Positions 17,104 to 26,147 of a stretch of 64,000 nt of DNA are shown here, piece after piece; positions within the stretch are counted from its first letter, which is position 1; every line of letters begins with the position of its first letter. Source of the DNA: Rhizobium sp. 2MFCol3.1 (GTDB taxonomy: Bacteria > Pseudomonadota > Alphaproteobacteria > Rhizobiales > Rhizobiaceae); NCBI RefSeq assembly GCF_000377565.1, contig NZ_KB898353.1, forward strand, positions 496,001 to 560,000, written 5' to 3'. A model generated the notes under the pieces. That model was not told the DNA's origin. It saw nothing but the letters and a program-made list of their open reading frames with translations, and searched no databases. The position numbers and the translations under genes are program-made.

Positions 17104-18126
17104 ATGAAGAAAATCGGTTTCCTCTCGTTCGGACATTGGACACCGTCGCCGCAATCCGGGACACGCTCGGCGGGCGACGCGCTTCTCCAGTCCATCGATC
17201 TTGCGGTTGCCGTTGAGGAGCTTGGGGCCGACGGCGCCTATTTCCGCGCTCATCACTTTGCCCGCCAGCTCGCATCGCCGTTCCCCCTGCTTGCTGCGGT
17301 CGGTGCCAAGACCAGCCGTATCGAGATCGGCACCGGCGTCATCGACATGCGCTATGAGAATCCGCTCTATATGGCGGAAGACGCCGGCGCCGCCGACCTG
17401 ATCGCCGGTGGGCGTTTGCAGCTCGGGATCAGCCGCGGCTCGCCGGAGCAGGTGATCGATGGCTGGCGCTACTTTGGCTATCAGCCACCCGAGGGCGGGT
17501 CTGATGCCGATATCGGCCGCCGTCATGCGGAAGTCCTGCTCGATGTTCTGCGCGGCGAAGGTTTCGCCCAGCCGAACCCGCGTCCGATGTTCCCCAACCC
17601 GCCCGGCATGCTGCGTCTGGAGCCGCACTCCGAGGGGCTGCGGGAGCGTATCTGGTGGGGCTCCGGCTCGAATGCGACCGCCGTCTGGGCAGCCAAGCTC
17701 GGGATGAACCTGCAGAGTTCGACTCTGAAGGACGATGAGACCGGCGAGCCTTTCCATGTGCAGCAGGCCGCGCAAATCCGCGCTTACCGCGAAGCCTGGA
17801 AGGAAGCCGGCCACACGCGGACGCCGCGCGTATCGGTGAGCCGCAGCATCTTCGCGCTGGTGGACGATCGCGACCGGGCCTATTTCGGCCGTAGCGGGGA
17901 AGGCGATGACAAGATCGGCTTTATCGACGAGAAGACGCGGGCGATCTTCGGTCGCAGCTATGCCGCCGAGCCCGATGCGCTCGTGAAGCAGCTGGCAAAG
18001 GATGAAGCGATCGCCGAGGCCGACACCTTGCTGCTGACCGTCCCCAATCAGCTGGGCGTCGATTACAACGCGCATGTGGTTGAGCAGATATTGAAGCACG
18101 TCGCGCCCGCCCTGGGCTGGCGCTGA
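17104..18126 (+). CDS. LLM-class flavin-dependent oxidoreductase
   Basis: A 340-residue luciferase-like (bacterial luciferase / F420-or-FMN) monooxygenase with a TIM-barrel fold. The N-terminus MKKIGFLSFGHWTPS and the blocks AVAVEELGADGAYFRAHHFARQ and KTSRIEIGTGVIDMRYENPLYMAEDAGAADL (the latter in two adjoining stretches) are typical. I start at ATG 17104; an in-frame ATG at 17062 would add 14 residues, and neither has a clear Shine-Dalgarno site. It begins 146 bases after the small-RNA array and is followed by a terminator. The substrate is unknown. Confidence 0.88.
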   Translation: MKKIGFLSFGHWTPSPQSGTRSAGDALLQSIDLAVAVEELGADGAYFRAHHFARQLASPFPLLAAVGAKTSRIEIGTGVIDMRYENPLYMAEDAGAADLIAGGRLQLGISRGSPEQVIDGWRYFGYQPPEGGSDADIGRRHAEVLLDVLRGEGFAQPNPRPMFPNPPGMLRLEPHSEGLRERIWWGSGSNATAVWAAKLGMNLQSSTLKDDETGEPFHVQQAAQIRAYREAWKEAGHTRTPRVSVSRSIFALVDDRDRAYFGRSGEGDDKIGFIDEKTRAIFGRSYAAEPDALVKQLAKDEAIAEADTLLLTVPNQLGVDYNAHVVEQILKHVAPALGWR

Positions 18127-18160
18127 GCCGCTTCGGCCCAACAGCCACCCGCTAACAGAG

Positions 18161-18192
18161 ATGCCGGACCTCCAGGAGGCCCGGCATTTTTC
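18161..18192 (+). terminator. Rho-independent terminator after the LLM oxidoreductase
   Basis: Outer stem ATGCCGG / CCGGCAT (18161-18167 and 18181-18187), extended by inner CCT-AGG pairing, then TTTTTCTTT. Confidence 0.88.
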
Positions 18193-18212
18193 TTTGCGTC
18201 AATAAGGCCGCA

Positions 18213-20375
18213 TCACTCGGCCGCCGCCGGCGGAGTGGCGCCACCGCCAAGTTGCAACAGCGGAATCTTCGGCGAAAAGAAGCGCGGCTTGTGGAACTTG
18301 CGCGGCGCTTCGCGTCCATTCAGCGTATAGGGCTCGATATCGCCGACCAGAACCGCGGGCCGTGCGAACATGCGCTGCATCAGCCCATGAACGGCGAGAA
18401 CAGGGTAGGCGCGTGCAGGCATAACCTCGGGCATTTCGCTGAACATGCGCTGCACCATCTTGCGCCTGATATCCTCGGCGCCCTTCTTGATTTCGTAGTC
18501 GTCGCGCCGGTCCCTGATGGCGACGATCGCGAGCGACAGGCCCGCATTCGCCCGGTCCATGCTCGTGATCTGCCCGGCGACGTCGAAGTTGTCGAAAGGC
18601 GCGAAGATCAGGATGTCGCCAAGGCGCATCTGGCTGAGCGCGCTCTCCTCGCGCATCGTGATCTTGGCCGTATCGACCGAGATCGCATCGATCATGCAGG
18701 GAGCCGCCTTGCCGCCGCCGGCGACCTGGCCTTCGCGGGCGAGCGCAAGCTCGAGTTTCTCAAGGGGCGGGCGGGGGAGTTCGATACAGACGAGCATCGA
18801 CACGAAGGCGTAGACCATGACGACCATGCCCCAGGCGACACTGAAGCCGTCGAGATCGTTGTAGGTGCCGAGCAGCGGCCCGTTGAGCATGCCGATGAAG
18901 GTCAGCACGATGATGGCGAAGAACGTTGCCGCGATCGGGTAGAGCACCTCCACGCGTCCGCGATCCTCCCCCTTGGCCGTGACCTTGAAGGGACGGCCGA
19001 AGGGGTGGAAGAGGGCGTGGATGAGGGCGATGGTGATCGGGATGGCCGAGACCATCTGCGACACTTCGGTGAATAGTGGCAGGCTGCGCCGCCCGGAGAC
19101 CCAGGAATGGAACGTCCACATGCCGGCAACCATCGGCAGCGCATAGAGGAAGAACGCCTCCGGCTCCATCAGAATGGCGGGCAGGCCGAGGAAGTAGAAG
19201 AGCAGGGGGGCGGCCATCAGGAGCAGGATGAAGGGCCGGCAGAACCAGAAGAGCAGGCCGTGGAAATAGTGCAGTCGCTGCATCAGTGTGTAGCCGCGAC
19301 CGAGAAATGGGCCATCCTTCAGGAGTGCCACCTGGATCGTGCCCAGGCACCAGCGGCAGCGTTGTGTAATGTAACCGGAGAGACTCTCGGCCGAAAGGCC
19401 GACGCTCAGGCGTTCATTGAGCCAGCGCGTCTTCAGGCCCTTCTGCATCAGACGATAGGTGAGGTGGATATCCTCCGTCACTGTTTCCTGCGGCATGCCG
19501 CCGATCAGGTCGAGCGCATCGCGGCGCACGATGCAGGACGTACCGACGCAGAAGGCGGCCCCCCATCCATCCTTGGAGGGCTGCATGACGTCGAAGAAGA
19601 TGCGCTGGTCGTCGACCCATGCCTTCGAGGCCAGCAGGTTATGCTGCACCGGGTCGGCGTTGTAATAGAATTGCGGCGTCTGGATGAGGCCAATCTCGGT
19701 GTCGATGAACTGGCCCACCGTTCGCTTCAGAATGCCGCGCTGTGGCGCGAAGTCTGCATCGAGAATGAGGATGAAGGGCGCGTTGGTGTCCTCGGCCGAG
19801 CGCCTGACCGCATTGTTGATGTTGCCGCCCTTGGCGCCGACATTGTCGTTTCGGCGCAGATAGCGCACGCCGACCCCGTTGCAATAATCCTCGAGCCAGT
19901 CGCGGCGTCCGTCATCCAGCACCCAGACCGTGAAATTGCTGTAGTCGATCGCCTTGGCGGCCAGGATGGTGCGCTCGAGAATGGAGAGTTCTTCGTTGTA
20001 GGTGCAGATGAAGACATCGACGGCCGGGTGGCGCGAATGTTGCGCGATGAGCGCTTCGCTGGCGTCGGCGGCGCCACTGTGGTCGGTCCGCTTGAAGAAA
20101 AAGACGATCGAAAGCACCGTGTAGAAGATAACGACCACTTCGAAGCCGAGATAGAAGCGGGGCCAGACCGCGTAGGCGCTCCACTCAAAATCCGGCAGGG
20201 TCTTGGTGATGCGGAAGTACAGGTAGTTCAGGAGCATGACGACCAGGATCGTGCCGAAGATGACGCGGTCCTTGCCGCGGTTGGCGTCCAGCAGCCAGGC
20301 GCAGCCCACGATCAGCGCGATCGCCAGCAGTGAGAATAGTATTGAGTCCGACAAGGTGACTACTTCGGGGGACAT
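18213..20375 (-). CDS. Membrane processive family-2 glycosyltransferase (cellulose/beta-glucan synthase-like)
   Basis: A 720-residue polysaccharide synthase. Two N-terminal helices and further helices near residues 80-95 precede a GT2 domain with the processive signature: DDG at 154-156, DAD at 206-208, TED at 300-302 and QRCRW at 338-342. A second block of helices (about 370-570) forms the translocation channel. The C-terminal 140 residues are soluble, and I see no canonical PilZ RxxxR motif. That fits BgsA of Sinorhizobium meliloti (mixed-linkage beta-glucan) better than BcsA, but the identity of the polymer is inference. The start, with AAGGAT upstream, overlaps the preceding gene by 16 bases. 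Confidence 0.9.
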   Translation of the reverse strand: MSPEVVTLSDSILFSLLAIALIVGCAWLLDANRGKDRVIFGTILVVMLLNYLYFRITKTLPDFEWSAYAVWPRFYLGFEVVVIFYTVLSIVFFFKRTDHSGAADASEALIAQHSRHPAVDVFICTYNEELSILERTILAAKAIDYSNFTVWVLDDGRRDWLEDYCNGVGVRYLRRNDNVGAKGGNINNAVRRSAEDTNAPFILILDADFAPQRGILKRTVGQFIDTEIGLIQTPQFYYNADPVQHNLLASKAWVDDQRIFFDVMQPSKDGWGAAFCVGTSCIVRRDALDLIGGMPQETVTEDIHLTYRLMQKGLKTRWLNERLSVGLSAESLSGYITQRCRWCLGTIQVALLKDGPFLGRGYTLMQRLHYFHGLLFWFCRPFILLLMAAPLLFYFLGLPAILMEPEAFFLYALPMVAGMWTFHSWVSGRRSLPLFTEVSQMVSAIPITIALIHALFHPFGRPFKVTAKGEDRGRVEVLYPIAATFFAIIVLTFIGMLNGPLLGTYNDLDGFSVAWGMVVMVYAFVSMLVCIELPRPPLEKLELALAREGQVAGGGKAAPCMIDAISVDTAKITMREESALSQMRLGDILIFAPFDNFDVAGQITSMDRANAGLSLAIVAIRDRRDDYEIKKGAEDIRRKMVQRMFSEMPEVMPARAYPVLAVHGLMQRMFARPAVLVGDIEPYTLNGREAPRKFHKPRFFSPKIPLLQLGGGATPPAAAE

Positions 20376-21682
20376 GGACCATCCTTGCTACTGGCCTTCA
20401 TCTGGCCTTTCAGGCCGACGAAGGGGTTGATGTCGAGAGCGGCGAGAACGGCCCAGCCGGTCGCGCCGATATGCGGCAGTCGGTAGTATTTGAAGTCGCC
20501 CGGTGCCGAGTTTGGGCCGACCTGCAGGCCCGTCGTCAGCTGCTCGTTTTCCGTGGCGTAGACGAGGCCGCCGGGTTCGCGCTGCTTGGCAATGGTGGCA
20601 AAAAGCGGCTCGGCCTTCTCGGGGTGGCCGGTCTCGCGAAGCACGAGCGCCGCCTGCGCCGTGCCTTCCAGCCAGACACCATCGCGGTCGTTGTTGAAGT
20701 CGTAGCCGCCTTCCACTCCGTGGTTCAGGTCTGTCCATTCCATCACGCGATCGGCCTTGGACTTGAAGTCCGGAACAGCGATCAGTGGCCAGAGTTCGGC
20801 GTCGAGGCCAGACATGCCCACATTCGGCGCGTTACTGTCAGGCACGCTGCCGATATAGAAGCGGCCCTCCGCCTCGTTCCACATGGCTTTGAGAAATTGC
20901 AGCGCGCTGTCGCCCTGGTGCGTCCAGTCGCCACCCGCGTCCAGCCGGGCGAGCCAGCTGTCGGCGGCGTAGACGTCGAGATTATGCTCCGTCGATTTCC
21001 AGGTCATACGCTCCGGCGTCGGCTCATGCCCGAAGAAGCCGCCGAGATAGCCGACATTCTTCGGGTCGGCCGTGTTCCGGTGGATCCAATCCATGATCTT
21101 GCGGGCGGAGTCGAGATAAGCCTGCTGGTTGGTCTCCTCATAAGCCATCAAGAGGGCGAGCGCGCCCCAGGCCGTGCTGCCGGTCGCCGTGCCGACCTGA
21201 TAGCCGTCCTCGATCCAGGAGTTGCTGGCCGTGCTCCAATAGCCTGGAAGCAGCATGCCTTCCTTGCCCGGAATGACCGCGCCGGAGCGGTAGGCGTTGC
21301 GCAGGCGTCCGTCGTGGTAGTGGCGGTCAGTCTCGAGCGCGACCACCAGCGCATCGGCAACGCGGCGGGCTTCCGCCGTGCGCTGGCAGCCGTAAAGCGC
21401 CATCATCGCAAGCGCATTGTCGTAGGTAAAGCCGGTGTTTTCCAGCGAAGGATGCAGCGCCGAGCCGCCATTGGCCGGCTCGAAGCTGCGAAAGACGAAT
21501 GGCTGCTCGGGCTCGCCCGTCATCTTCGCGGCCAACGCGTCGCACATCGAGCAGGCGAGCTGCTTGTTGCTTGCGTCATCGGCCCGCGCGGTGCCTATCG
21601 CCGCTGCAACCAGTAAGGTGGCCAGGAGTGATGCGACCACCGCGCGCCAAACCTCACCCATTGACGAGTTCATGCCCTTCAT
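20360..21682 (-). CDS. Periplasmic glycoside-hydrolase-like protein of the polysaccharide operon
   Basis: A 440-residue secreted protein. The N-terminus has a hydrophobic signal segment (about residues 10-34, ending ATARA-like) preceded by a basic stretch, and GAGGGG lies just upstream of ATG 21682. The mature part shows repeated helical pairs with aromatic and acidic residues (GFTYDNALAMMAL, GYWSTASNSWIEDGYQ, DAELWPLIAV, GYDFNNDRDGVWLEG), consistent with an (alpha/alpha)6 toroid seen in several glycosidase families. I cannot assign the family number. It lies between a membrane-fusion protein and the synthase, where cellulose and alginate operons also carry a periplasmic hydrolase or lyase. 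Confidence 0.7.
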   Translation of the reverse strand: MKGMNSSMGEVWRAVVASLLATLLVAAAIGTARADDASNKQLACSMCDALAAKMTGEPEQPFVFRSFEPANGGSALHPSLENTGFTYDNALAMMALYGCQRTAEARRVADALVVALETDRHYHDGRLRNAYRSGAVIPGKEGMLLPGYWSTASNSWIEDGYQVGTATGSTAWGALALLMAYEETNQQAYLDSARKIMDWIHRNTADPKNVGYLGGFFGHEPTPERMTWKSTEHNLDVYAADSWLARLDAGGDWTHQGDSALQFLKAMWNEAEGRFYIGSVPDSNAPNVGMSGLDAELWPLIAVPDFKSKADRVMEWTDLNHGVEGGYDFNNDRDGVWLEGTAQAALVLRETGHPEKAEPLFATIAKQREPGGLVYATENEQLTTGLQVGPNSAPGDFKYYRLPHIGATGWAVLAALDINPFVGLKGQMKASSKDGPCPPK

Positions 21683-21725
21683 TTTCGCCCCTCGCGATAC
21701 GCAGATAAACGTTCAGCTTGGCTCT

Positions 21726-23135
21726 TCAGGGTGTCGCAGTCTTGTTGGTCGGCAGTCGCGGACCGGTGCCCTTGTCCAGCGATGTGGATGCCGAGAGAAT
21801 GCTCGCCGGCGATGTCAGTCCGGCGACGACGGCCATCGAATACCGCGCGATACGCGAGGTGATGGTCTCGCCGAGTGAGACGATGACATCCTCGCCGACG
21901 TGGCATCCGAAGAACTTGTCGTTGTTCTGCTGGGCTACGCTGCCGTCCTGGGCGGTCGGCTCGTCGATCTTGACGAGAACATAGACCTCATACCCCTCGG
22001 CCTCGGGGAATTTCGCGAAATAGCGGTTCTCGGGGCCGGAGTTGAAGTATCGGACGATCTTGTAGATGTGCCCGCTGCGCTTCACGCCCAGGCTGCGGAA
22101 GTTGACCATCGCGGGCGTGCCGATCTCGAGCGCGGTCACATCGCGGCTTCGATAGACGGCTGCGGCGAAGGCTTCGGTGCAGTCGAGCGACTTGGCGACT
22201 GGCTGGCCCTGCATGACGAAATCGCCGAAGGATGCATCGACGCTGACGATCTGGCCGTGGCGTTCGGCGGTGACTTCGGCCGCGCCGGTCTTGCCGAGGC
22301 GTCCTTCTTCGCGCGAGATCAGGTTTTCGACCTGCTGCTTGCGCTCAGTCATCTGGTTGATTTCGATATTGTCCTCGGCGATGTCGCCAGCGAGCTTTGT
22401 GCGCTGCATCTCGAGCGTCAGCAGGTTCGCAGCAACGGTACCGCCGGTATAGATGTCGCGGCCGACAAGCGACTGGACGATCTCGTTGCGGCGCAGCTCG
22501 CCCTTGGCGGAATCGAGCTCGGCCTGGGCTGCATTGCGCTTCTGGCGTTGCGGCTCAAGGCTCGTGTCCGAGATCAGGCCTTTTTTCAGCAGCGTCTGCT
22601 GGCGCAGCAGCAGCGCATCCTGCTCGGCGAGGCGGGCCTGATAGTTTTGCACATTGAATTCGGAATTGACGATGACCGCCGACAGCTCGCTCAAAACACC
22701 GGCCTTGACGCTGTCGATCTGCGTCTTGACCTTGTTCAGCTGTTCTGTGCGCTCGGCAGCCACGCTCGTCGTGTTGTTGAGCTTTTCGGTCAGATCCAGC
22801 TTCTCAAGCCTGAGCCCGGTCAGCGATGTCTGATCCTGGTTGGGGTTCGAAACCGTCGCCATCACGTCGCCGAGATTGACGACCTGGCCGACCTGCAGAG
22901 AAATCTTGTCGACCCTGCCGTAGATGGGCGAGGCGATCATCTGCACCGGTGCGTTGATCACCGCCCGTGTCGAGACGATGAAGAACTGATTGGGTATCAT
23001 CGCCATCGCGATGATGAAGATCAGCATAAATGCGAACGCATAACCTAGGATACGCGATACAGACAGTATCTTACGGTCCCTCGGATCGATACTCGTGGTT
23101 GCGGCCTTCATCTTCTTCAATCCTGACATCATCAT
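21726..23135 (-). CDS. HlyD-family membrane-fusion protein of the polysaccharide operon
   Basis: About 469 residues from ATG 23135. One N-terminal membrane helix (near residues 25-45, GYAFAFMLIFIIAMAM) anchors a periplasmic part with a biotinyl-lipoyl-like half (IYGRVDKISLQVGQVVNLGD), a long coiled coil with many Gln/Glu/Leu, and a returning half (GQIVSVDASFGDFVMQGQPVAKS). It resembles the Alg44/BgsB type of adaptor rather than a drug-efflux partner. Start codons at 23129 and 23111 are also possible; the frame is open to 23213 through AT-rich sequence that looks like leader. It is the first gene of the operon. Confidence 0.8.
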   Translation of the reverse strand: MMMSGLKKMKAATTSIDPRDRKILSVSRILGYAFAFMLIFIIAMAMIPNQFFIVSTRAVINAPVQMIASPIYGRVDKISLQVGQVVNLGDVMATVSNPNQDQTSLTGLRLEKLDLTEKLNNTTSVAAERTEQLNKVKTQIDSVKAGVLSELSAVIVNSEFNVQNYQARLAEQDALLLRQQTLLKKGLISDTSLEPQRQKRNAAQAELDSAKGELRRNEIVQSLVGRDIYTGGTVAANLLTLEMQRTKLAGDIAEDNIEINQMTERKQQVENLISREEGRLGKTGAAEVTAERHGQIVSVDASFGDFVMQGQPVAKSLDCTEAFAAAVYRSRDVTALEIGTPAMVNFRSLGVKRSGHIYKIVRYFNSGPENRYFAKFPEAEGYEVYVLVKIDEPTAQDGSVAQQNNDKFFGCHVGEDVIVSLGETITSRIARYSMAVVAGLTSPASILSASTSLDKGTGPRLPTNKTATP

Positions 23136-23372
23136 GCTGCAGGTAAATTGAAGGGCGTTTCCGGGGTGGTATTTTTTATTTTGAATGTCTTTTATATCAG
23201 TCCAAATATTCAAGCAAATAAAATGTGTGCATTCAAAATGATGTATTGACTGGAATTTTCTATTTGATTCGGTTGCTGTTGCAATAATGACAGCAATAGT
23301 TGCGAAACATATTCGTTATTGAGGGTTTATTTCTCTTTATCTGTGACGGTTTTGTATCAACTCTTCTTGAGG
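23136..23372. other. AT-rich intergenic region upstream of the polysaccharide operon
   Basis: A 237-base stretch much richer in A and T than its surroundings, between the start of the membrane-fusion gene and the end of the MarR gene. It probably holds the operon promoter and leader. I find no convincing operator; the pieces GTTGCTGTTGCAATAATG and TTGCGAAACATATTCG stand out only for their low GC. Confidence 0.45.
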
Positions 23373-23834
23373 TCAATCTGCGGTAGAATTTTCGCCACTC
23401 GCCCGTACTATGGCATCGAGAACGCGGTAGGCCGCCTCGATGTCAGCATCGTCGATGTTCCGAAGCACCCTTTCTCGCAATGACGTCACGACGAGCTCGA
23501 TGCGATCGGCCAGCTCCTGTCCCTCTCGGGTGAGCCATATGGTTTTGGCTCGCCTGTCGGCTGGATCGTCCCTGCGCTCGATATGGCCGCTGGCTGTCAG
23601 TTCATCCAGCAGGCGGACCAGTGATTGGCTGGCGAGGCCCAGGCCGTCGGCAAGCTGCACCTGGCGCACGCCGCCGCCGGAGCGGTTTACCAGAATGAGC
23701 AGATTGGCGCGAGACGCGGAAATTCCGTCTTCGGCCAACGCCTTCTCCGCCATCCGTTTCCAGATGCTTCCTGCCTGCAGCAGGCTGGACGTGATCGCCG
23801 CCCTGCGGCTCAAGGTTTTTGCGTGCCTCGTCAT
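23373..23834 (-). CDS. MarR-family transcriptional regulator
   Basis: A 153-residue winged-helix regulator. The recognition region is QVQLADGLGLASQSLVRLLDELTASGHIERRDDPADRRAKTIWLT, shown here in family order: helix 2, recognition helix and wing with the conserved D-x-R-x-K pattern. GGAGG precedes the ATG at a good distance. It is divergent from a FUSC-family efflux gene, the usual arrangement for a repressor that senses the exported aromatic compound. Confidence 0.93.
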   Translation of the reverse strand: MTRHAKTLSRRAAITSSLLQAGSIWKRMAEKALAEDGISASRANLLILVNRSGGGVRQVQLADGLGLASQSLVRLLDELTASGHIERRDDPADRRAKTIWLTREGQELADRIELVVTSLRERVLRNIDDADIEAAYRVLDAIVRASGENSTAD

Positions 23835-23918
23835 CTCACCTGTCCTCCCCGCGTCGATCTTCGTTGGAAGAGCGCTAAAGGCGCGCGGTCGCGCAGTAAA
23901 GCATATTGTTTTATTTTA

Positions 23919-23932
23919 ATTCGTATGCGAAT
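23919..23932. promoter_or_regulatory. Candidate MarR operator
   Basis: ATTCG-TATG-CGAAT is an inverted repeat with 5-bp arms and a 4-base centre, in the 150-base gap between the divergent MarR and FUSC genes, 85 bases upstream of the MarR start. The shape resembles known MarR-family palindromes. Confidence 0.5.
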
Positions 23933-23984
23933 AGTACGTAGGCGATCTAATTCATGCGAGCGGCTGCGCTCCCTTCGGTTCTTC

Positions 23985-26063
23985 ATGGCAAGCAAGAAGC
24001 TCACCTGGCTCCCCGATACGTGGGACATGGTCTTTTCGATAAAGACTTTCATGGCAGCCATGCTGGCGCTGTTCATCGCCTTGTGCTTTGACCTGCCCAA
24101 CCCCTATTGGGCTGTCACGACCGTATATATCGTTGCGCATCCGCTATCCGGCGCAAGCACGTCCAAGGCGGTCTATCGCCTAGTCGGCACGGCGGTGGGC
24201 GGGGCGATGAGCATCGTGCTTGTGCCCAATCTCGTGAATGCGCCTGAATTGCTCACCTTGGCGATCGCGCTTTGGGTCGCGGCATGTCTTGCGATCAGCC
24301 TCCTCGACCGCACGCCGCGCAGCTATGGCTTCATGCTGGCCGGTTATACGACCGCGCTCACCAGCTTTCCCCTGGTCGATAATCCGGCGACGGTGTTTAC
24401 CTATACCACCTCGCGTGTCATCGAGATTTTCGTGGCCATCATTTGCGCGGCAGTCATCAACAGGGTGATTTTCCCGCGCCACGCCGGGCCGGTGTTGACG
24501 GCGCGCATCGATGCCTGGCTGAGCGATGCTTCCGTTCTGATCTCGGCAGCACTCGACAGGCGCCCTGAGGATCCCGCACTGGTGCGGACCTCCCGCCGTC
24601 TTGCGGCTGAAGCCGCCGATATCAGAATGTTCACGACCCATGTGTCCTACGACACCTCAAGCCACAGCGATCTCGTCGGGGCGTCGCGCGAGTTGCAGGG
24701 GCTGATGATCACGCTCTTGCCCGTGGTTTCTGGCCTCGTGGATGTGGATGCCGCACTCGCGAGGACGGGCTATGAGCACACGCCAGCCATCAAGGCGCTC
24801 ATCACCGATGCCGCTGAGTGGATGCGCATGAAAGAGCCGATGCCGGTTGAGCGTTACAGCGAATTGCTGGCGCCGCTTCAGACGCTCGAGGCCGAGGCGA
24901 TGTGTTCAAGCCGGTGGCAGGATCTTCTCGTGCTGGACTTCGCGGCGCGGCTGCGCGACCTCCTGGAAATCTGGAACGACTGCGTCGGCTTGCGCCAGGA
25001 TATCGCCTCGGGAACGCCGCACCTCTGGAAGAAGCAGCTGTTCGGGTTTGCGCAGGCGACCACGCGCCCTACTCACAAAGACTACGGCATGGCGCTCTTC
25101 TCCGGCTTTTCGGCGGCGCTCGCCATCGTGCTCGGAACGGTCTTTTGGATCATGACGGGCTGGAGTAGCGGCGCCGGAGCGCCCGTGATTGCAGGCATTC
25201 TCATCTGCTTCTTCGCCGCCATGGACAATCCGACGCCGATCATCCGCAAGTTCATGATCTTCAGCATGGTCGCGCTCGTCTTGAGTTTCGTCTTCGTTTT
25301 CGCGGTCATGCCGGTGCTCAGCGGCTTCTCATCGCTCGTGCTGGCGTTGAGTTTTCTCTTCCTGCCGCTCGGCGTGCTGATCGCCCGGCCATCGACCTTC
25401 CTGCTCGGCATGGCTTTGTCCGCCAACATCCCGACCATGCTGACACTTCAGTCGCGGCCAAGCTTCGATCTCGCCTCTTTCCTGAATACAAACCTTTCGA
25501 CCATCCTCGGAACACTGATGGCGATCGGCATTGCCGCTGTAGTCAGGTCGGTTGTCGCGGAGTGGAGTGCGCGCAGGCTCTTGAAGGCTGCATGGACGGA
25601 TATCGCCGCGGTGGCGCGCAAGTCGCAGAAGCGCGATCCCCAGGCTCTACTCTATACAATGCTGGATCGGCTCTCGCTGATGGTACCGCGTCTCGGTTCG
25701 ATCACAGAAGGTTCCGCCGTCATCCAGGCGGATATGCTGAAGGACATGCGCGTTGGTACCAGCGTCGTCGATTTGCAGGCTTACAAGGGTCTGCTTCTCG
25801 CCGATCAGCGTGCAGCCGTGGACGAGGTTCTCGATGCCGTCGCGTCCTTCTACACGGAAAGACGGCGCCGGCCCGAGGCGCAGCCAGCCCCGTCGCTGCT
25901 GCAGGCGGTCGATACCGCGATCGGTGCCCTACGCGACCCCGTCAGGTCATCGGCGGCGCGGAAAACCCTGATGGCACTGGTCGGTCTGAGGCACAATCTG
26001 TTCCCCGATGCCGATCAGTTGCAGGATATAGAGCCGTTGGCGTTGCGCGAGGCGGCGGAATAG
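23985..26063 (+). CDS. FUSC-family (aromatic acid) efflux protein
   Basis: A 692-residue inner-membrane protein of the fusaric acid resistance / AaeB type. It has two membrane blocks (about residues 15-165 and 365-510), each followed by a cytosolic helical domain. The opening motif FSIKTFMAAMLALFIALCFDLPNPYWAVTTVYIV (two adjoining stretches of the first two helices) is diagnostic. I chose ATG 23985 because an earlier in-frame ATG (23925) falls inside the candidate operator. It probably exports aromatic carboxylates. No periplasmic partner gene (AaeA-like) is adjacent. Confidence 0.88.
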   Translation: MASKKLTWLPDTWDMVFSIKTFMAAMLALFIALCFDLPNPYWAVTTVYIVAHPLSGASTSKAVYRLVGTAVGGAMSIVLVPNLVNAPELLTLAIALWVAACLAISLLDRTPRSYGFMLAGYTTALTSFPLVDNPATVFTYTTSRVIEIFVAIICAAVINRVIFPRHAGPVLTARIDAWLSDASVLISAALDRRPEDPALVRTSRRLAAEAADIRMFTTHVSYDTSSHSDLVGASRELQGLMITLLPVVSGLVDVDAALARTGYEHTPAIKALITDAAEWMRMKEPMPVERYSELLAPLQTLEAEAMCSSRWQDLLVLDFAARLRDLLEIWNDCVGLRQDIASGTPHLWKKQLFGFAQATTRPTHKDYGMALFSGFSAALAIVLGTVFWIMTGWSSGAGAPVIAGILICFFAAMDNPTPIIRKFMIFSMVALVLSFVFVFAVMPVLSGFSSLVLALSFLFLPLGVLIARPSTFLLGMALSANIPTMLTLQSRPSFDLASFLNTNLSTILGTLMAIGIAAVVRSVVAEWSARRLLKAAWTDIAAVARKSQKRDPQALLYTMLDRLSLMVPRLGSITEGSAVIQADMLKDMRVGTSVVDLQAYKGLLLADQRAAVDEVLDAVASFYTERRRRPEAQPAPSLLQAVDTAIGALRDPVRSSAARKTLMALVGLRHNLFPDADQLQDIEPLALREAAE

Positions 26064-26147
26064 CGCCGGCCACCGGAAAATCGGCTATGCCCTTGCATTC
26101 CGCGACGCTGTCGTGAAAGGGATATCCAGCCCTCTATAAACCGGAAG

